Source: Collinsella aerofaciens (GTDB lineage: Bacteria; Actinomycetota; Coriobacteriia; Coriobacteriales; Coriobacteriaceae). From it: 64,000 nt of DNA. Location: assembly GCF_015553355.1 (NCBI RefSeq), contig NZ_JADNGN010000008.1:1-64000 (forward strand), in the 5' to 3' direction. Positions 16,627 through 25,566 of this stretch are shown here, one piece after another; the first letter of the stretch is position 1; each line of letters opens with the position of its first letter. The notes below the pieces were generated by a model. It saw nothing but the letters and a program-made list of their open reading frames with translations. It was not told the origin of the DNA and searched no databases. Both the position numbers and the translations under genes were made by a program.

Positions 16627-17760
16627 ATGAGGATTTCCTGCATAGCGTTCACTGAGAGGGGGTATGCGTTGGCGGAGCGCACCGCACGCGCGCTTTCCGA
16701 TTGCGCGCGGACAGGTGAAGACGACCCTGGCTGGGACGTTTCCGTTTCGCGCGGGTTCGGCGAGGGGAAGGCCGACCTGCGCGCATGGACGGCGCTCGCG
16801 TGGGAAGCGTCGGACGCGCTTCTGTTCGTGGGCGCGGCGGGCATCGCCGTGCGGGCGATCGCGCCGCATGTCGCCTCGAAGGCAACCGATTCCGCGGTTG
16901 TGGTGATTGACGAGGCGGGGCGCTTTGCCGTCCCGCTTTTGTCGGGGCATTTGGGCGGTGCGAACGAGCTTGCGCAAACTGTGGCCCGCGCGGCAGGGGC
17001 CGTCCCCGTCATCACCACGGCGACCGACGTCCGCGGCGTGTGGGCGGTGGATACGTGGGCGCGCTGTGCGGGGCTCGCCGTTTCGAATCCCGAGGCCATC
17101 AAGCGAGTGTCGGCGCGGCTGCTTTCGGGCGGGCGCGTGGCACTCTATTCCGACATGCCGATTTCGGGACAGCCGCCTGAGGGGGTAGACATTGCGTCCG
17201 ACCGCGCTCGGGCCGATATCGTCGTGTCGCCGTTCGCTGGCGCGAATGCAGGCGCGTTCGTTCGCGCGGTGGAGACAACGGACGAGGTCGTGCCCGCCGG
17301 TGAGACGGGGATGCCGGCGGGCATGCGGGTGCAGGCGCCTGCGCCCGAGCCGCTTCGCCTTGTCGTGCCCTGTATCGTTGCAGGCATAGGGTGCCGTCGC
17401 GGTGCGTGCGCCGAAGCGATCGGGGAGGCGTTTCTTCTCGCGTGCGGGCAGGCGGGCATCTCGCCTTTGGCCGTGCGCGAGGCGGCGACGATCGACGTGA
17501 AGGCGCACGAGGAGGGTCTGCTCGCCTTCTGCCGCGCGCGCAATATCCCGCTTGCGACGTATTCCGCAGAGGAGTTGTCGCAGGTCGAAGGCAGCGTTTC
17601 GCCATCTGATTTCGTGCGCGCGACGGTGGGGGTCGACAATGTGTGCGAGCGCGCGGCGCTCGCGGGCGGGGGCAAACTTATCTTCCCGAAGCTCGCTCAC
17701 GGCGGCGTGACCGTCGCGTTTTCCAAAGTATCTATCGAACTTTCGTTTAAGGAGCGGTGA
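16627..17760 (+). CDS. cbiG: cobalt-precorrin-5A hydrolase
   Basis: CbiG opens the delta-lactone of cobalt-precorrin-5A and releases acetaldehyde. 377 residues with the three family parts. The N-terminal domain has LLFVGAAGIAVRAIAP and PLLSGHLGGANELA; a middle linker region follows ITTATDVRGVWAVD. The CobE-like C-terminal domain has IVAGIGCRRGACAEAI and an E-A-A-TIDVKAHEEGL helix. ATG 16627 abuts the preceding TAG, and its TGA overlaps the cbiH ATG. Confidence 0.93.
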   Translation: MRISCIAFTERGYALAERTARALSDCARTGEDDPGWDVSVSRGFGEGKADLRAWTALAWEASDALLFVGAAGIAVRAIAPHVASKATDSAVVVIDEAGRFAVPLLSGHLGGANELAQTVARAAGAVPVITTATDVRGVWAVDTWARCAGLAVSNPEAIKRVSARLLSGGRVALYSDMPISGQPPEGVDIASDRARADIVVSPFAGANAGAFVRAVETTDEVVPAGETGMPAGMRVQAPAPEPLRLVVPCIVAGIGCRRGACAEAIGEAFLLACGQAGISPLAVREAATIDVKAHEEGLLAFCRARNIPLATYSAEELSQVEGSVSPSDFVRATVGVDNVCERAALAGGGKLIFPKLAHGGVTVAFSKVSIELSFKER

Positions 17761-18503
17761 TGGGAAAGCTCTTCGTGGTGGGGATCGGCCCGGGCGGCCC
17801 CGACGGCATGACGATTGCGGCTCGGCGCGCGCTCGAGGCGGCCGACATCGTTGTTGGGTACACGAAATACGTGGAGCTCGCGCTCGCCGCCGTGCCCGAC
17901 GCGGCGCATCTCGCGACGCCGATGATGCACGAGGTCGAACGGTGCCGCCTGGCGCTTTCGCGCGCGCAGAGCGGAGAAGCCGTGGCGCTCGTGTGCAGCG
18001 GTGACGCGGGCGTGTACGGCATGGCGAGCCCCGTGTTGGATCTTGCGGAGGACTACCCCGATGTAGACGTGGAAGTTATCGCCGGGGCCACCGCGGCTCA
18101 GAGCGGGTCGGCGGTGCTCGGCGCCCCGCTTGCCCACGACTTTGCGGTCGTGTCGCTCTCTGACTTGCTCACGCCGTGGGAGATCATCGAGCGCAGGCTC
18201 GCCGCCGTCGCGAGCGCCGACTTCTGCATCTGTTTGTACAACCCGCGCAGCAGAAAGCGCGCCGACAGGCTCTCGCGCGCGGTGAAGATTATGCTTGAAT
18301 GGAAGGCCCCCGACACGCTCTGCGGCTGGGTACGCAACATCGCGCGCGAGGGGCAGCAGTCGGGCATGTGCAGGCTCTCCGAGCTGGGGGAGATCGACGC
18401 CGACATGTTCACCACCGTGTTCGTCGGCAACGCGGACACGAAGCTCGTAGGCGGCCGTATGGTCACGCCGCGCGGGTATCGGGAGATTCCATGCGAAAGG
18501 TAA
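17760..18503 (+). CDS. cbiH: cobalt-precorrin-3B C17-methyltransferase
   Basis: Catalyses C17 methylation with ring contraction. 247 residues; LFVVGIGPGGPDGMT opens the S-adenosylmethionine site, then VVGYTKYVELA, CSGDAGVYGMA, GATAAQSGSAVLGAPLAHDFAVVSLSD and LYNPRSRKR, all typical of CobJ/CbiH. The start is ATG 17760, which overlaps the stop of cbiG; the GTG one codon earlier is equally placed. The 3' end overlaps cbiE-T by 13 bases. Confidence 0.95.
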   Translation: MGKLFVVGIGPGGPDGMTIAARRALEAADIVVGYTKYVELALAAVPDAAHLATPMMHEVERCRLALSRAQSGEAVALVCSGDAGVYGMASPVLDLAEDYPDVDVEVIAGATAAQSGSAVLGAPLAHDFAVVSLSDLLTPWEIIERRLAAVASADFCICLYNPRSRKRADRLSRAVKIMLEWKAPDTLCGWVRNIAREGQQSGMCRLSELGEIDADMFTTVFVGNADTKLVGGRMVTPRGYREIPCER

Positions 18504-19771
18504 CGATCATCGGGGCGGGGCCCGGAAACCCCGACTTGCTCTCGCGCGCGGCGCTCGACGCGATCGACATCGCCGACGTGGTCATCGGCGCTCATCGCGC
18601 GCTTGCCGGCATCGACGTGCCGCCCGACGTGGTGAGATGCGAGCTCGTGAAGACGGCGGACATCGTCGCCGCGCTCACCGATGCGGCGTCGTGGCGGCGC
18701 GCCGTGGTCGTGATGACGGGCGATGTGGGGCTGTTCAGCGGCGCGCGCCGCCTGGTGGAGGCGCTCTCCGGCGACGCGCAGGTGGACGTGCGCGTTGTTC
18801 CCGGCATAAGCTCAGCGTCGTATCTCGCCGCGCGCCTTGCGCGTCCATGGCAGGATTGGCGCTTCGCGAGCGCTCACGGCGTGGCGTGCGACATCGTGGC
18901 CGAGGCCGAGCGCGCAGGTGAGCTCTTCCTCGCCACGTCGGGCGGGGAAGACCCCTCGCGGCTTTCGTGCGAGCTTGCGCAAGCGGGCTTCGGGGACGCG
19001 CGCGTGACGGTGGCCGAGCGCCTGTCGTACCCCGACGAGCGCATCACCTGCGCGACCGCAAGTGAAATCGCAGGTCAGACGTTTGACGACTTGAACGTGA
19101 TGCTTATCGAGTTCGCAGGCGGCGCCGGGTCGCCTGTGGGCTCTAGCGCATCCCGTGCCGCGAGCTCCCGCTGGCCGTACGCTTCCTCGGGCATTCCCGA
19201 CGAGCTCTTCATCCGCGGCGACGTTCCCATGACCAAGCAGGAGGTGCGCGCCGTCGCGCTCGCGAAACTGCGCCTTACCGCGACCGACACCGTGTGGGAC
19301 GTCGGCGCCGGCACGGGGAGCGTGTCGATCGAGGCGGCGCTCGTCGCGCGAGCGGGGTCGGTATGGGCGGTTGAGCGCAACGCGGCCGGCGTGCGGCTCA
19401 TCCGGGAGAACGCGGATGCATTCGGGTGCGGCAACGTGCATGCGGTCCCCGGTGTCGCCCCCGAAGCGCTCGCGAAACTGCCCGTCCCCGACGCCGTGTT
19501 CGTCGGCGGGAGCGCGGGCGAGCTTCCCTCTATCGTGGAGGCGGCGCTCGAGAAGAACTCGCAGGTTCGCCTGTGCGTGCCATGCGTCACCGTTGAGACG
19601 CTCACCGAGGCGTGCGCGCTCCTCTCGGGTTCGCGCTTTAAGGGGTTCGAGGCGTGCCAGGTGTCGGCCGCCCGCGCCGAGGCTGTAGGCTCGCACCATC
19701 TCATGAAGGCGCAAAACCCCGTGTTCCTCGTCAGCGCGCGTGGTGCAGGTGGGGAAGGCGGCGCCCGGTGA
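18491..19771 (+). CDS. cbiET: fused cobalt-precorrin-7 C5-methyltransferase / C15-methyltransferase (decarboxylating)
   Basis: One 426-residue chain joins CbiE and CbiT, as in aerobic CobL. Residues about 1-215 are CbiE (VTIIGAGPGNPDLLS; VVMTGDVGLFSGA; VVPGISSASYLAARL). Residues about 235-426 are CbiT (GIPDELFIRGDVPMTKQEV; WDVGAGTGSVSIEAA; AVERNAAGVRLIREN). The start ATG 18491 lies inside the end of cbiH; the TGA overlaps the GTG of cbiA. The joining region is Ala/Ser-rich. Confidence 0.94.
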   Translation: MRKVTIIGAGPGNPDLLSRAALDAIDIADVVIGAHRALAGIDVPPDVVRCELVKTADIVAALTDAASWRRAVVVMTGDVGLFSGARRLVEALSGDAQVDVRVVPGISSASYLAARLARPWQDWRFASAHGVACDIVAEAERAGELFLATSGGEDPSRLSCELAQAGFGDARVTVAERLSYPDERITCATASEIAGQTFDDLNVMLIEFAGGAGSPVGSSASRAASSRWPYASSGIPDELFIRGDVPMTKQEVRAVALAKLRLTATDTVWDVGAGTGSVSIEAALVARAGSVWAVERNAAGVRLIRENADAFGCGNVHAVPGVAPEALAKLPVPDAVFVGGSAGELPSIVEAALEKNSQVRLCVPCVTVETLTEACALLSGSRFKGFEACQVSAARAEAVGSHHLMKAQNPVFLVSARGAGGEGGAR

Positions 19772-21150
19772 GCACGACCATCCCGCGCTTCATGGTCGCT
19801 GCGCCCTCGAGCGGGAGCGGCAAGACGGTCGTTACGTGCGCGCTCCTGCGCGCGCTCGCGCGCCGCGGCCTTGCATGCGCGGCCTTCAAATGCGGCCCCG
19901 ACTACATTGATCCGCTCTTTCATCGTCGCGTCGTGGGCGCGCGCTCGGGCAACTTAGACGGCTTCTTCACCGACGCCCCGACGCTGCGCGCCCTGCTCGC
20001 ACGCGGCGCCGCGGGCGCGGATGTCGCGGTGCTCGAGGGGGTCATGGGCTTCTACGACGGCATGGCGCCCGGCGTGGCCGACGCGAGCAGCTACCAGGTT
20101 GCGTGCGACACGGAAACGCCGGTCGTTTTAGTGGTGAACGGGCGCGGGGCGTCTTTATCGCTCGCCGCCGTAATTCGCGGCATCGCCGAGTTCCTGCCTT
20201 GTGCGAACGTGCGCGGCGTCGTGCTGAACAAGACGAGCACCGCTGCCTGCGCCTACGCGGCGCCTGCGATCGAGAAGCACACGGGCGTCGCGGTTTTGGG
20301 TAATATTCCCGCCGACGAGGCGTTCTCGCTCGAAAGCCGTCATCTGGGACTTGTGACCGCCGACGAGGTCGAGCAGCTCTCCGCGCGCATCGACAAGATG
20401 GCCGAGCTGGTGGAAAAGAGCGTCGACGTCGACCGCTTGCTCGGAATAGCGGCGACGGCACCCGATATCCGCGAGGAACCTTACCGGTTGGAGCCGATCG
20501 CGGGAGCGCGGCCCATCGTTGCCGTCGCGCGTGACGAGGCGTTCTCGTTCTACTACGAGGAGAACCTGCGCGCGCTCGAGGACCTGGGTTGCGAGCTGGC
20601 CTTTTTCAGCCCCCTGTGTGATAGCGAGTTGCCCCGGGGGACAAGCGCCCTCTATCTGGGAGGCGGCTACCCGGAGCTCCATGTGCGGCAGCTCTCCGAG
20701 AACGCGCCGATGCGCGAGGCGGTGCGGCGCGCGGTGGAATCCGGCATGCCGACGGTCGCCGAATGCGGTGGGTTTCTGTACCTGCAGCGCGAAATCTCCG
20801 ATAGCGAGGGGCGGCGCTGGCCTGTTGCGGGCGCCCTTGAGGGCGCAAGCGAGAACGGGGGAAGGCTTTCCCATTTCGGGTACGTGGAGCTCACTTCCCA
20901 ACGCGACGGGCTCTACGGGCCGCGCGGCACACGCATCCGCGCGCACGAGTTCCACTACTGGCAGTCCACCTGCCCGGGCGGCGACTTCTGGGCGCAGAAG
21001 CCCCGGCGCGACAAGGGCTGGCCGTGCATGACGACCACCCCGTCCCTGGTTGCGGGCTTCCCGCATGTGTACTATCCTGCGAACCCCGACGTTGTGCGCG
21101 CGTTCGCGTCTGCCGCGGCGTCGTTCGCAGAGAGGAGACGGCATGGCTGA
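19768..21150 (+). CDS. cbiA: cobyrinate a,c-diamide synthase
   Basis: ATP- and glutamine-dependent amidation of carboxylates a and c of cobyrinate. 460 residues: P-loop APSSGSGKTVVTCALLRAL at the N-terminus, FKCGPDYIDPLFH, LEGVMGFYDG, and a C-terminal glutamine amidotransferase domain with the nucleophile in VAECGGFLYLQ and FHYWQS. GTG 19768 overlaps the cbiET stop, and the last eight bases overlap cobT. Confidence 0.95.
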   Translation: MSTTIPRFMVAAPSSGSGKTVVTCALLRALARRGLACAAFKCGPDYIDPLFHRRVVGARSGNLDGFFTDAPTLRALLARGAAGADVAVLEGVMGFYDGMAPGVADASSYQVACDTETPVVLVVNGRGASLSLAAVIRGIAEFLPCANVRGVVLNKTSTAACAYAAPAIEKHTGVAVLGNIPADEAFSLESRHLGLVTADEVEQLSARIDKMAELVEKSVDVDRLLGIAATAPDIREEPYRLEPIAGARPIVAVARDEAFSFYYEENLRALEDLGCELAFFSPLCDSELPRGTSALYLGGGYPELHVRQLSENAPMREAVRRAVESGMPTVAECGGFLYLQREISDSEGRRWPVAGALEGASENGGRLSHFGYVELTSQRDGLYGPRGTRIRAHEFHYWQSTCPGGDFWAQKPRRDKGWPCMTTTPSLVAGFPHVYYPANPDVVRAFASAAASFAERRRHG

Positions 21151-22285
21151 AGCAACCGAAACCGCGCTTGCCTGTATCCGCGAGGAAGTCGAGCGCGCGT
21201 TCTCGTCGGCGCCGGGCGCCGTTCTCGAAGCCGCGCTCTCCCGGATCGCGCCCGCAGACGAGTGTGCCCGCGCCGCCGCGTACGCCGCGTGGGACTCCAT
21301 CGCGCACCCCTTGGGGGGATTGGGCGACTTTGAAGACGCCGTCGCGTGTATCGCCGCGGCTCAGGGGAGCGCCGAGGTGGCCGAGTTTCCCCGTGCGCTC
21401 GCGGTATTCTTCTCCGACAACGGGGTCGTTGCCGAAGGCGTGTCGCAAAGCGGGCAAGACGTGACGCGAGCCGTCGCGCGCAACATGTGCGAGGGGGCCA
21501 CGAGCGCCTGCCGCATGGCGGCGTTCGCGGGTGCCGAGGTCGTGCCCGTCGACGTGGGTATGGCCCGGGGCATAGAAGACGCGCGCATGGTGCGCGCGAA
21601 CGTGCGGCGGGGGAGCGGCAACATCGCGCACGGCTCCGCCATGTCTCGCGATGGGGCCGTGCGCGCGATCGAGGTTGGAATCGCCGTCGCGTGCGGGCTT
21701 GCCCGCGCCGGCGTGCGCCTTCTCGCTGCGGGCGAGATGGGCATCGGCAACACGACCACCTCGGTGGCGGTGGCCGCAGTGCTCATCCGGGCGGACGCGC
21801 GGAGCCTCGTCGGGCGCGGCGCGGGGCTCTCGGACGCCTCGCTCGCGCGCAAGCGCGACGTGGTCGAGCGCGCTATCGACGCGAACTCGCCCGATCCCGC
21901 CGACCCGATCGACGTGCTCTCGAAGGTGGGCGGCTTCGACATCGCGGCGATGTGCGGCTTCTACCTGGGGGCCGCGGCCTCGAAGGCGCCGGCGCTCCTC
22001 GACGGGGTCATATCCTGCACGGCGGCCCTGTGCGCGGTGCGCCTGTGCCCCAACGCCTTGGGCTACCTCGTGGGCACCCACGCATCTAGCGAACCCGCAA
22101 GCCAGGAGCTCCTTCGCGAGCTCGGCATAAAGGCACCCCTCGTCGCAGGCATGCACTTGGGCGAGGGCGCGGGCGCCATGGCGTATCTGCCCCTTCTGGA
22201 TTCGGCGCTGCGCGTGTACCGGGATGGGAAGACGTTCACGGCGACTGGCATGGCTGCTTACGAGCATTTCGAGGCTGGGAAATGA
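21143..22285 (+). CDS. cobT: nicotinate-nucleotide-dimethylbenzimidazole phosphoribosyltransferase
   Basis: Activates the lower-ligand base as its alpha-ribotide for the nucleotide loop. 380 residues, slightly longer than Salmonella CobT (about 356). Family motifs: FFSDNGVVAEGVSQSGQDVT, RGSGNIAHG, LLAAGEMGIGNTTTS and the region of the catalytic Glu, HLGEGAGAMAYLPLLDSAL. ATG 21143 is preceded by AGAGGAGA. No dimethylbenzimidazole-synthesis (bza) genes lie nearby, so the lower base, possibly phenolic or adenine-like, must be scavenged or made elsewhere. Confidence 0.94.
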   Translation: MAEATETALACIREEVERAFSSAPGAVLEAALSRIAPADECARAAAYAAWDSIAHPLGGLGDFEDAVACIAAAQGSAEVAEFPRALAVFFSDNGVVAEGVSQSGQDVTRAVARNMCEGATSACRMAAFAGAEVVPVDVGMARGIEDARMVRANVRRGSGNIAHGSAMSRDGAVRAIEVGIAVACGLARAGVRLLAAGEMGIGNTTTSVAVAAVLIRADARSLVGRGAGLSDASLARKRDVVERAIDANSPDPADPIDVLSKVGGFDIAAMCGFYLGAAASKAPALLDGVISCTAALCAVRLCPNALGYLVGTHASSEPASQELLRELGIKAPLVAGMHLGEGAGAMAYLPLLDSALRVYRDGKTFTATGMAAYEHFEAGK

Positions 22286-22830
22286 CGGTGACGTTCGTTA
22301 TCGGCGCCGCAGCGAGCGGCAAGAGCGCCTATGCCGAGTCCCTGTGCCTCGGGCACGACGGCCCCCGCGTGTACCTGGCAACGATGGAGCCCTTCGGGGA
22401 AGAGGGCGCCCGCCGCATCGTGCGCCATCGGGCGCTGCGCGAGGGCAAGGGGTTTTCCACCCTCGAGCGCACGCGTGACGTGGGCGCCGCAGCGTCCGGG
22501 CTTCCGCGCGGCTGCACGCTTCTTTTGGAGGACGTGGGCAACCTGGTTGCGAACGAGCTCTTCGCGGAAGGCGGCTTGTCCCCACGTGACCCCGACGCTG
22601 CGGCGCGCGAGGTGCTCGGAGGCATCGAACGGCTCGCTCAGGCCGCTGCGTATACGGTGGTGGTCACCGTCGACGTGTTCGCCGATGGGATGCGCTACGA
22701 TGAGGGGACCGAGGCATGGAGGCGCGCGCTCGCGCGCGTGAACGCGGGCGTGGCGGCGCTGTCCGACCGCGCAGTCGAAGTGGTATGCGGGATTCCCGTG
22801 TGGATGAAAGGCGAAGGACCTACAAGGTGA
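22282..22830 (+). CDS. cobU: adenosylcobinamide kinase / GTP guanylyltransferase
   Basis: Phosphorylates adenosylcobinamide and then guanylylates it. 182 residues: P-loop FVIGAAASGKSAYAESL (family usually GGARSGKS), YLATMEPFGEEGARRIVRHR with the conserved RI-x-x-H-R, LLLEDVGNLVANELF, and the closing motif VEVVCGIPVWMKG. ATG 22282 overlaps the cobT stop; the TGA overlaps the GTG of cobS. Confidence 0.93.
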   Translation: MTVTFVIGAAASGKSAYAESLCLGHDGPRVYLATMEPFGEEGARRIVRHRALREGKGFSTLERTRDVGAAASGLPRGCTLLLEDVGNLVANELFAEGGLSPRDPDAAAREVLGGIERLAQAAAYTVVVTVDVFADGMRYDEGTEAWRRALARVNAGVAALSDRAVEVVCGIPVWMKGEGPTR

Positions 22831-23594
22831 AGATAGCAGAGGCAATCGGCGCGGCGTTCGGAACGTTCTCGCGCATCCCCGTCCCGAAATCGGCTTGGAC
22901 CGATTTCGGGTCAACCCATGCTCTTGCTGCGTTTCCCCTGGTGGGCCTTGCGGAAGGCTTACTCATGACGGCGTGGGGGCACGTGGCGAACCTGCTCGGC
23001 GTGCCCGCGACCATCGTCGCGGCTGTGCTCGTGGCGCTGCCTGTGGCGGTGACGGGAGGCATCCACCTAGACGGGCTCTGCGACACCTCCGATGCGCTTG
23101 CAAGTTGGGCCCCGCGCGAGCGAAAGCTCGAGATCATGCACGACCCGCGGGCGGGCGCCTTCGGGGTCATCGGTGTTGTCGTGTACCTTATTCTGCAGTT
23201 TTCCCTGTTCACCGCGCTGCCACTTACGGCGGGGACGTTCCTCGCGCTTCTGTGCTCGCTCGTGTTCTCCCGCGCGCTTTCGGGGCTTGCCGTTGAATGC
23301 TGGCCTGCCGCGCGGGCGGACGGCATGGCCGCGGGGCTCTCGCCTTCGAAGAAGCGCGCGGCGATCGTTGTGCCGCTTTGCGCTTTCGCTGCGGCTTCGG
23401 CTGCAGGGATGGTCGCGTGCGCTCAGGCCGTCGGCGCCCTTATGGCGGTGGCGGGGCTTTTGGCGCTCGCGTGGTACCGCCATGTTGCCCTGTCCCGCTT
23501 CGGCGGGGTGACGGGGGATTTGGCCGGATGGTTTCTGCAATGGGCCGAGCTCGCGATGCTTGCCATGCTGGTGGCGGGGGGTATGCTCCTATGA
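22827..23594 (+). CDS. cobS: adenosylcobinamide-GDP ribazoletransferase (cobalamin synthase)
   Basis: Membrane enzyme joining adenosylcobinamide-GDP to alpha-ribazole. 255 residues with several hydrophobic helices. Family motifs: FSRIPVP, FPLVGLAEG, GGIHLDGLCDTSDAL and the metal-binding MHDPRAGAFGVIGVV. GTG 22827 overlaps the cobU stop; the longer frame that begins at 22716 runs through cobU and is not used. Confidence 0.94.
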   Translation: MKIAEAIGAAFGTFSRIPVPKSAWTDFGSTHALAAFPLVGLAEGLLMTAWGHVANLLGVPATIVAAVLVALPVAVTGGIHLDGLCDTSDALASWAPRERKLEIMHDPRAGAFGVIGVVVYLILQFSLFTALPLTAGTFLALLCSLVFSRALSGLAVECWPAARADGMAAGLSPSKKRAAIVVPLCAFAAASAAGMVACAQAVGALMAVAGLLALAWYRHVALSRFGGVTGDLAGWFLQWAELAMLAMLVAGGMLL

Positions 23595-24592
23595 TTCTCG
23601 TGGTAGGTGGCGCGCATTCGGGGAAGAGGACCTTCGTGCGCGAAAAGCTCGGGTTCGCGGCGGACAATTTCGTCGACGCGGCGCAGCTTGCGGAGGGCGG
23701 CGTGCCCGCGGCTTTTGCCGGCCGTGTCGCGTACCGTGCTGAGGAACTCGTACGCGCGCTCGACGCTGACCGGGCGCTCGAGCGGCTGATTGGCTTCGAC
23801 GCAGTGATTCTGCCCTTGGTCGGCTCGGGGGTCGTCCCCATGCGTGCGGAAGACGCCCAATGGCGCGAGCGCGCGGGGCGCCTGGGATGCGCGCTTGCTG
23901 CGCGCGCCGACGTCGTCGTGTGCATGACGTGCGGGATTCCCCAGGTCATCAAAGGAAACCTTGCCGATGCGCCTCGAGGGACGCAGGGCGCGGGCGCGCC
24001 TTTGGAAGTCGTCTTCGTGCGCCATGGTGCCACGGCGGGCACGGAAGACCATCGCTACAGCGGGGCGGGCACCGACGAGCCCCTGTCGAGCGCGGGCGAG
24101 CGCGTTTTGCGCGAGCTCGCGTGCGATCGTGACGTGTTCCGTGTTATCACGAGCGGCATGGCCCGCACCGACCAGACGGCACGCATCCTCTTCCCGAATG
24201 CGGAGCTTATGGCATGCCCCGGTCTGCGCGAGATGGATTTCGGTGACTTCGAGGGGCGAAGCGCCGCCGAGCTTAAAGAGGATGCGCGCTACCGCGCCTG
24301 GGTAGACTCCTGGTGCGAGACGCGCTGCCCGCATGGCGAGGGCAAGAGCGATTTCACCCGCCGCGTCGTCGCGGCGTTTCGGGAGGCGTGCGAATCGGAG
24401 CGCGCCCAGGGGAGTGGGCGCGCCGTCTTCGTCGTTCACGCGGGTACCGTGAAAGCGCTGCTTTCCGAGCTTGCTGTCCCGAAAATGGAATACTTCGACG
24501 TGCATACCGAGCCGGGCGGCGCATGGGCCGCCACCTGGGATGGGCGCTGCCTTCGCGACGTTCGCCCCGCTTCGGGGGGCGATGCCCGGTGA
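23591..24592 (+). CDS. CobU-like domain fused to CobC-type histidine phosphatase
   Basis: 333 residues in two halves. Residues 1-135 resemble a second, shortened CobU: P-loop VVGGAHSGKRTF and a closing VVCMTCGIPQVIKG, but without the YLAT and RI-x-x-H-R motifs. Residues about 140-325 are a phosphoglycerate-mutase-like phosphatase (VVFVRHGATAG, REMDFGDFEGRS, VVHAGTVKALL), the usual fold for alpha-ribazole-5'-phosphate phosphatase (CobC). The phosphatase half fits the pathway step next to CobS. The kinase-like half may be regulatory or inactive. ATG 23591 overlaps the cobS stop. Confidence 0.85.
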   Translation: MILVVGGAHSGKRTFVREKLGFAADNFVDAAQLAEGGVPAAFAGRVAYRAEELVRALDADRALERLIGFDAVILPLVGSGVVPMRAEDAQWRERAGRLGCALAARADVVVCMTCGIPQVIKGNLADAPRGTQGAGAPLEVVFVRHGATAGTEDHRYSGAGTDEPLSSAGERVLRELACDRDVFRVITSGMARTDQTARILFPNAELMACPGLREMDFGDFEGRSAAELKEDARYRAWVDSWCETRCPHGEGKSDFTRRVVAAFREACESERAQGSGRAVFVVHAGTVKALLSELAVPKMEYFDVHTEPGGAWAATWDGRCLRDVRPASGGDAR

Positions 24593-25566
24593 TGACGATT
24601 CTTGCCGTCGCCGCCGGGTTCGCGGCCGACCTTGCCTTCGGCGACCCGCGCTGGCTTCCCCATCCCGTCGTCGCCATGGGGCGCGCGATCACGTGGGCCG
24701 AAGGCCGCCTGCGGGGCGCATTCCCGCAAACGCCCGCGGGCACGCGCGCCGCAGGGCTTGTGCTCGCCGTGGCGCTTCCGCTTGCGTGTGGACTTTTGAC
24801 CTGGGGAATCCTGCATCTTTGCGGCATGGTTCACTCCGGCTTGCGCTTCGTGGCCGAGGCATGGGCGAGCTATCAGATTCTCGCGGCATGCGAGCTGCGC
24901 CGCCAGAGCCTGGCCGTGGCCCGCGCGTTCTCGAAGGGCGGCCTTGTCGCGGCGCGCGAAGCCGTCGGGCTCATCGTGGGACGCGACACGTCTGTTCTCG
25001 ACGAGCAGGGCGTCGCGCGCGCCGCTGTGGAAACGGTGGCGGAGAACGCGAGCGACGGCGTCATCGCGCCGCTGTTCTACCTTATGATCGGGGGTGCGCC
25101 CTTGGGCATGGCGTACAAGGCGGTGAACACGCTCGACAGCATGGTGGGCTACAAAAACGAGCGCTACATCGACTTCGGCTGTGCCTCGGCGCGCCTCGAC
25201 GATGCGGTGAACTGGATTCCCTCGCGCTTATCGGCCCTGTTCATGATCGCCGTGTGCCCGATCGTCGGGCTCGACGCGTGCGGGGCGGCGCGCATCTGGC
25301 GCCGCGACAGGCGTCGCCATGCGAGCCCGAACGCGGCGCAGACCGAGTCAGCGTGCGCGGGCGCGCTCGGGCTGCGCCTGGCAGGACCCGCGGTGTATTT
25401 CGGCAAGCTCGTTGAGAAACCGACGATAGGCGACGCGTCCCGCGAAATCGAGTGGGGCGACATCGCCCGGGCGACAAGGCTCATGCTCGCCGCGTCCGTA
25501 TGCGCGCTCGTCGTCTTCGGCGCCGCGCGCGCGGCGGTCGTGCTCGCCGTGGGGGCGATGGTATGA
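24592..25566 (+). CDS. cbiB: adenosylcobinamide-phosphate synthase
   Basis: Attaches the aminopropanol-phosphate arm to adenosylcobyrate. 324 residues, an integral membrane protein. Motifs: FAADLAFGDPRWLPHPVVAMGR at the N-terminus, LIVGRDTSVLDE, ETVAENASDGVIAPLFY, and YKAVNTLDSMVGYKNERY. Hydrophobic helices lie at both ends and around residues 55-75. The start ATG 24592 overlaps the stop of the previous gene, and its TGA overlaps the cobD ATG. Confidence 0.94.
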   Translation: MTILAVAAGFAADLAFGDPRWLPHPVVAMGRAITWAEGRLRGAFPQTPAGTRAAGLVLAVALPLACGLLTWGILHLCGMVHSGLRFVAEAWASYQILAACELRRQSLAVARAFSKGGLVAAREAVGLIVGRDTSVLDEQGVARAAVETVAENASDGVIAPLFYLMIGGAPLGMAYKAVNTLDSMVGYKNERYIDFGCASARLDDAVNWIPSRLSALFMIAVCPIVGLDACGAARIWRRDRRRHASPNAAQTESACAGALGLRLAGPAVYFGKLVEKPTIGDASREIEWGDIARATRLMLAASVCALVVFGAARAAVVLAVGAMV

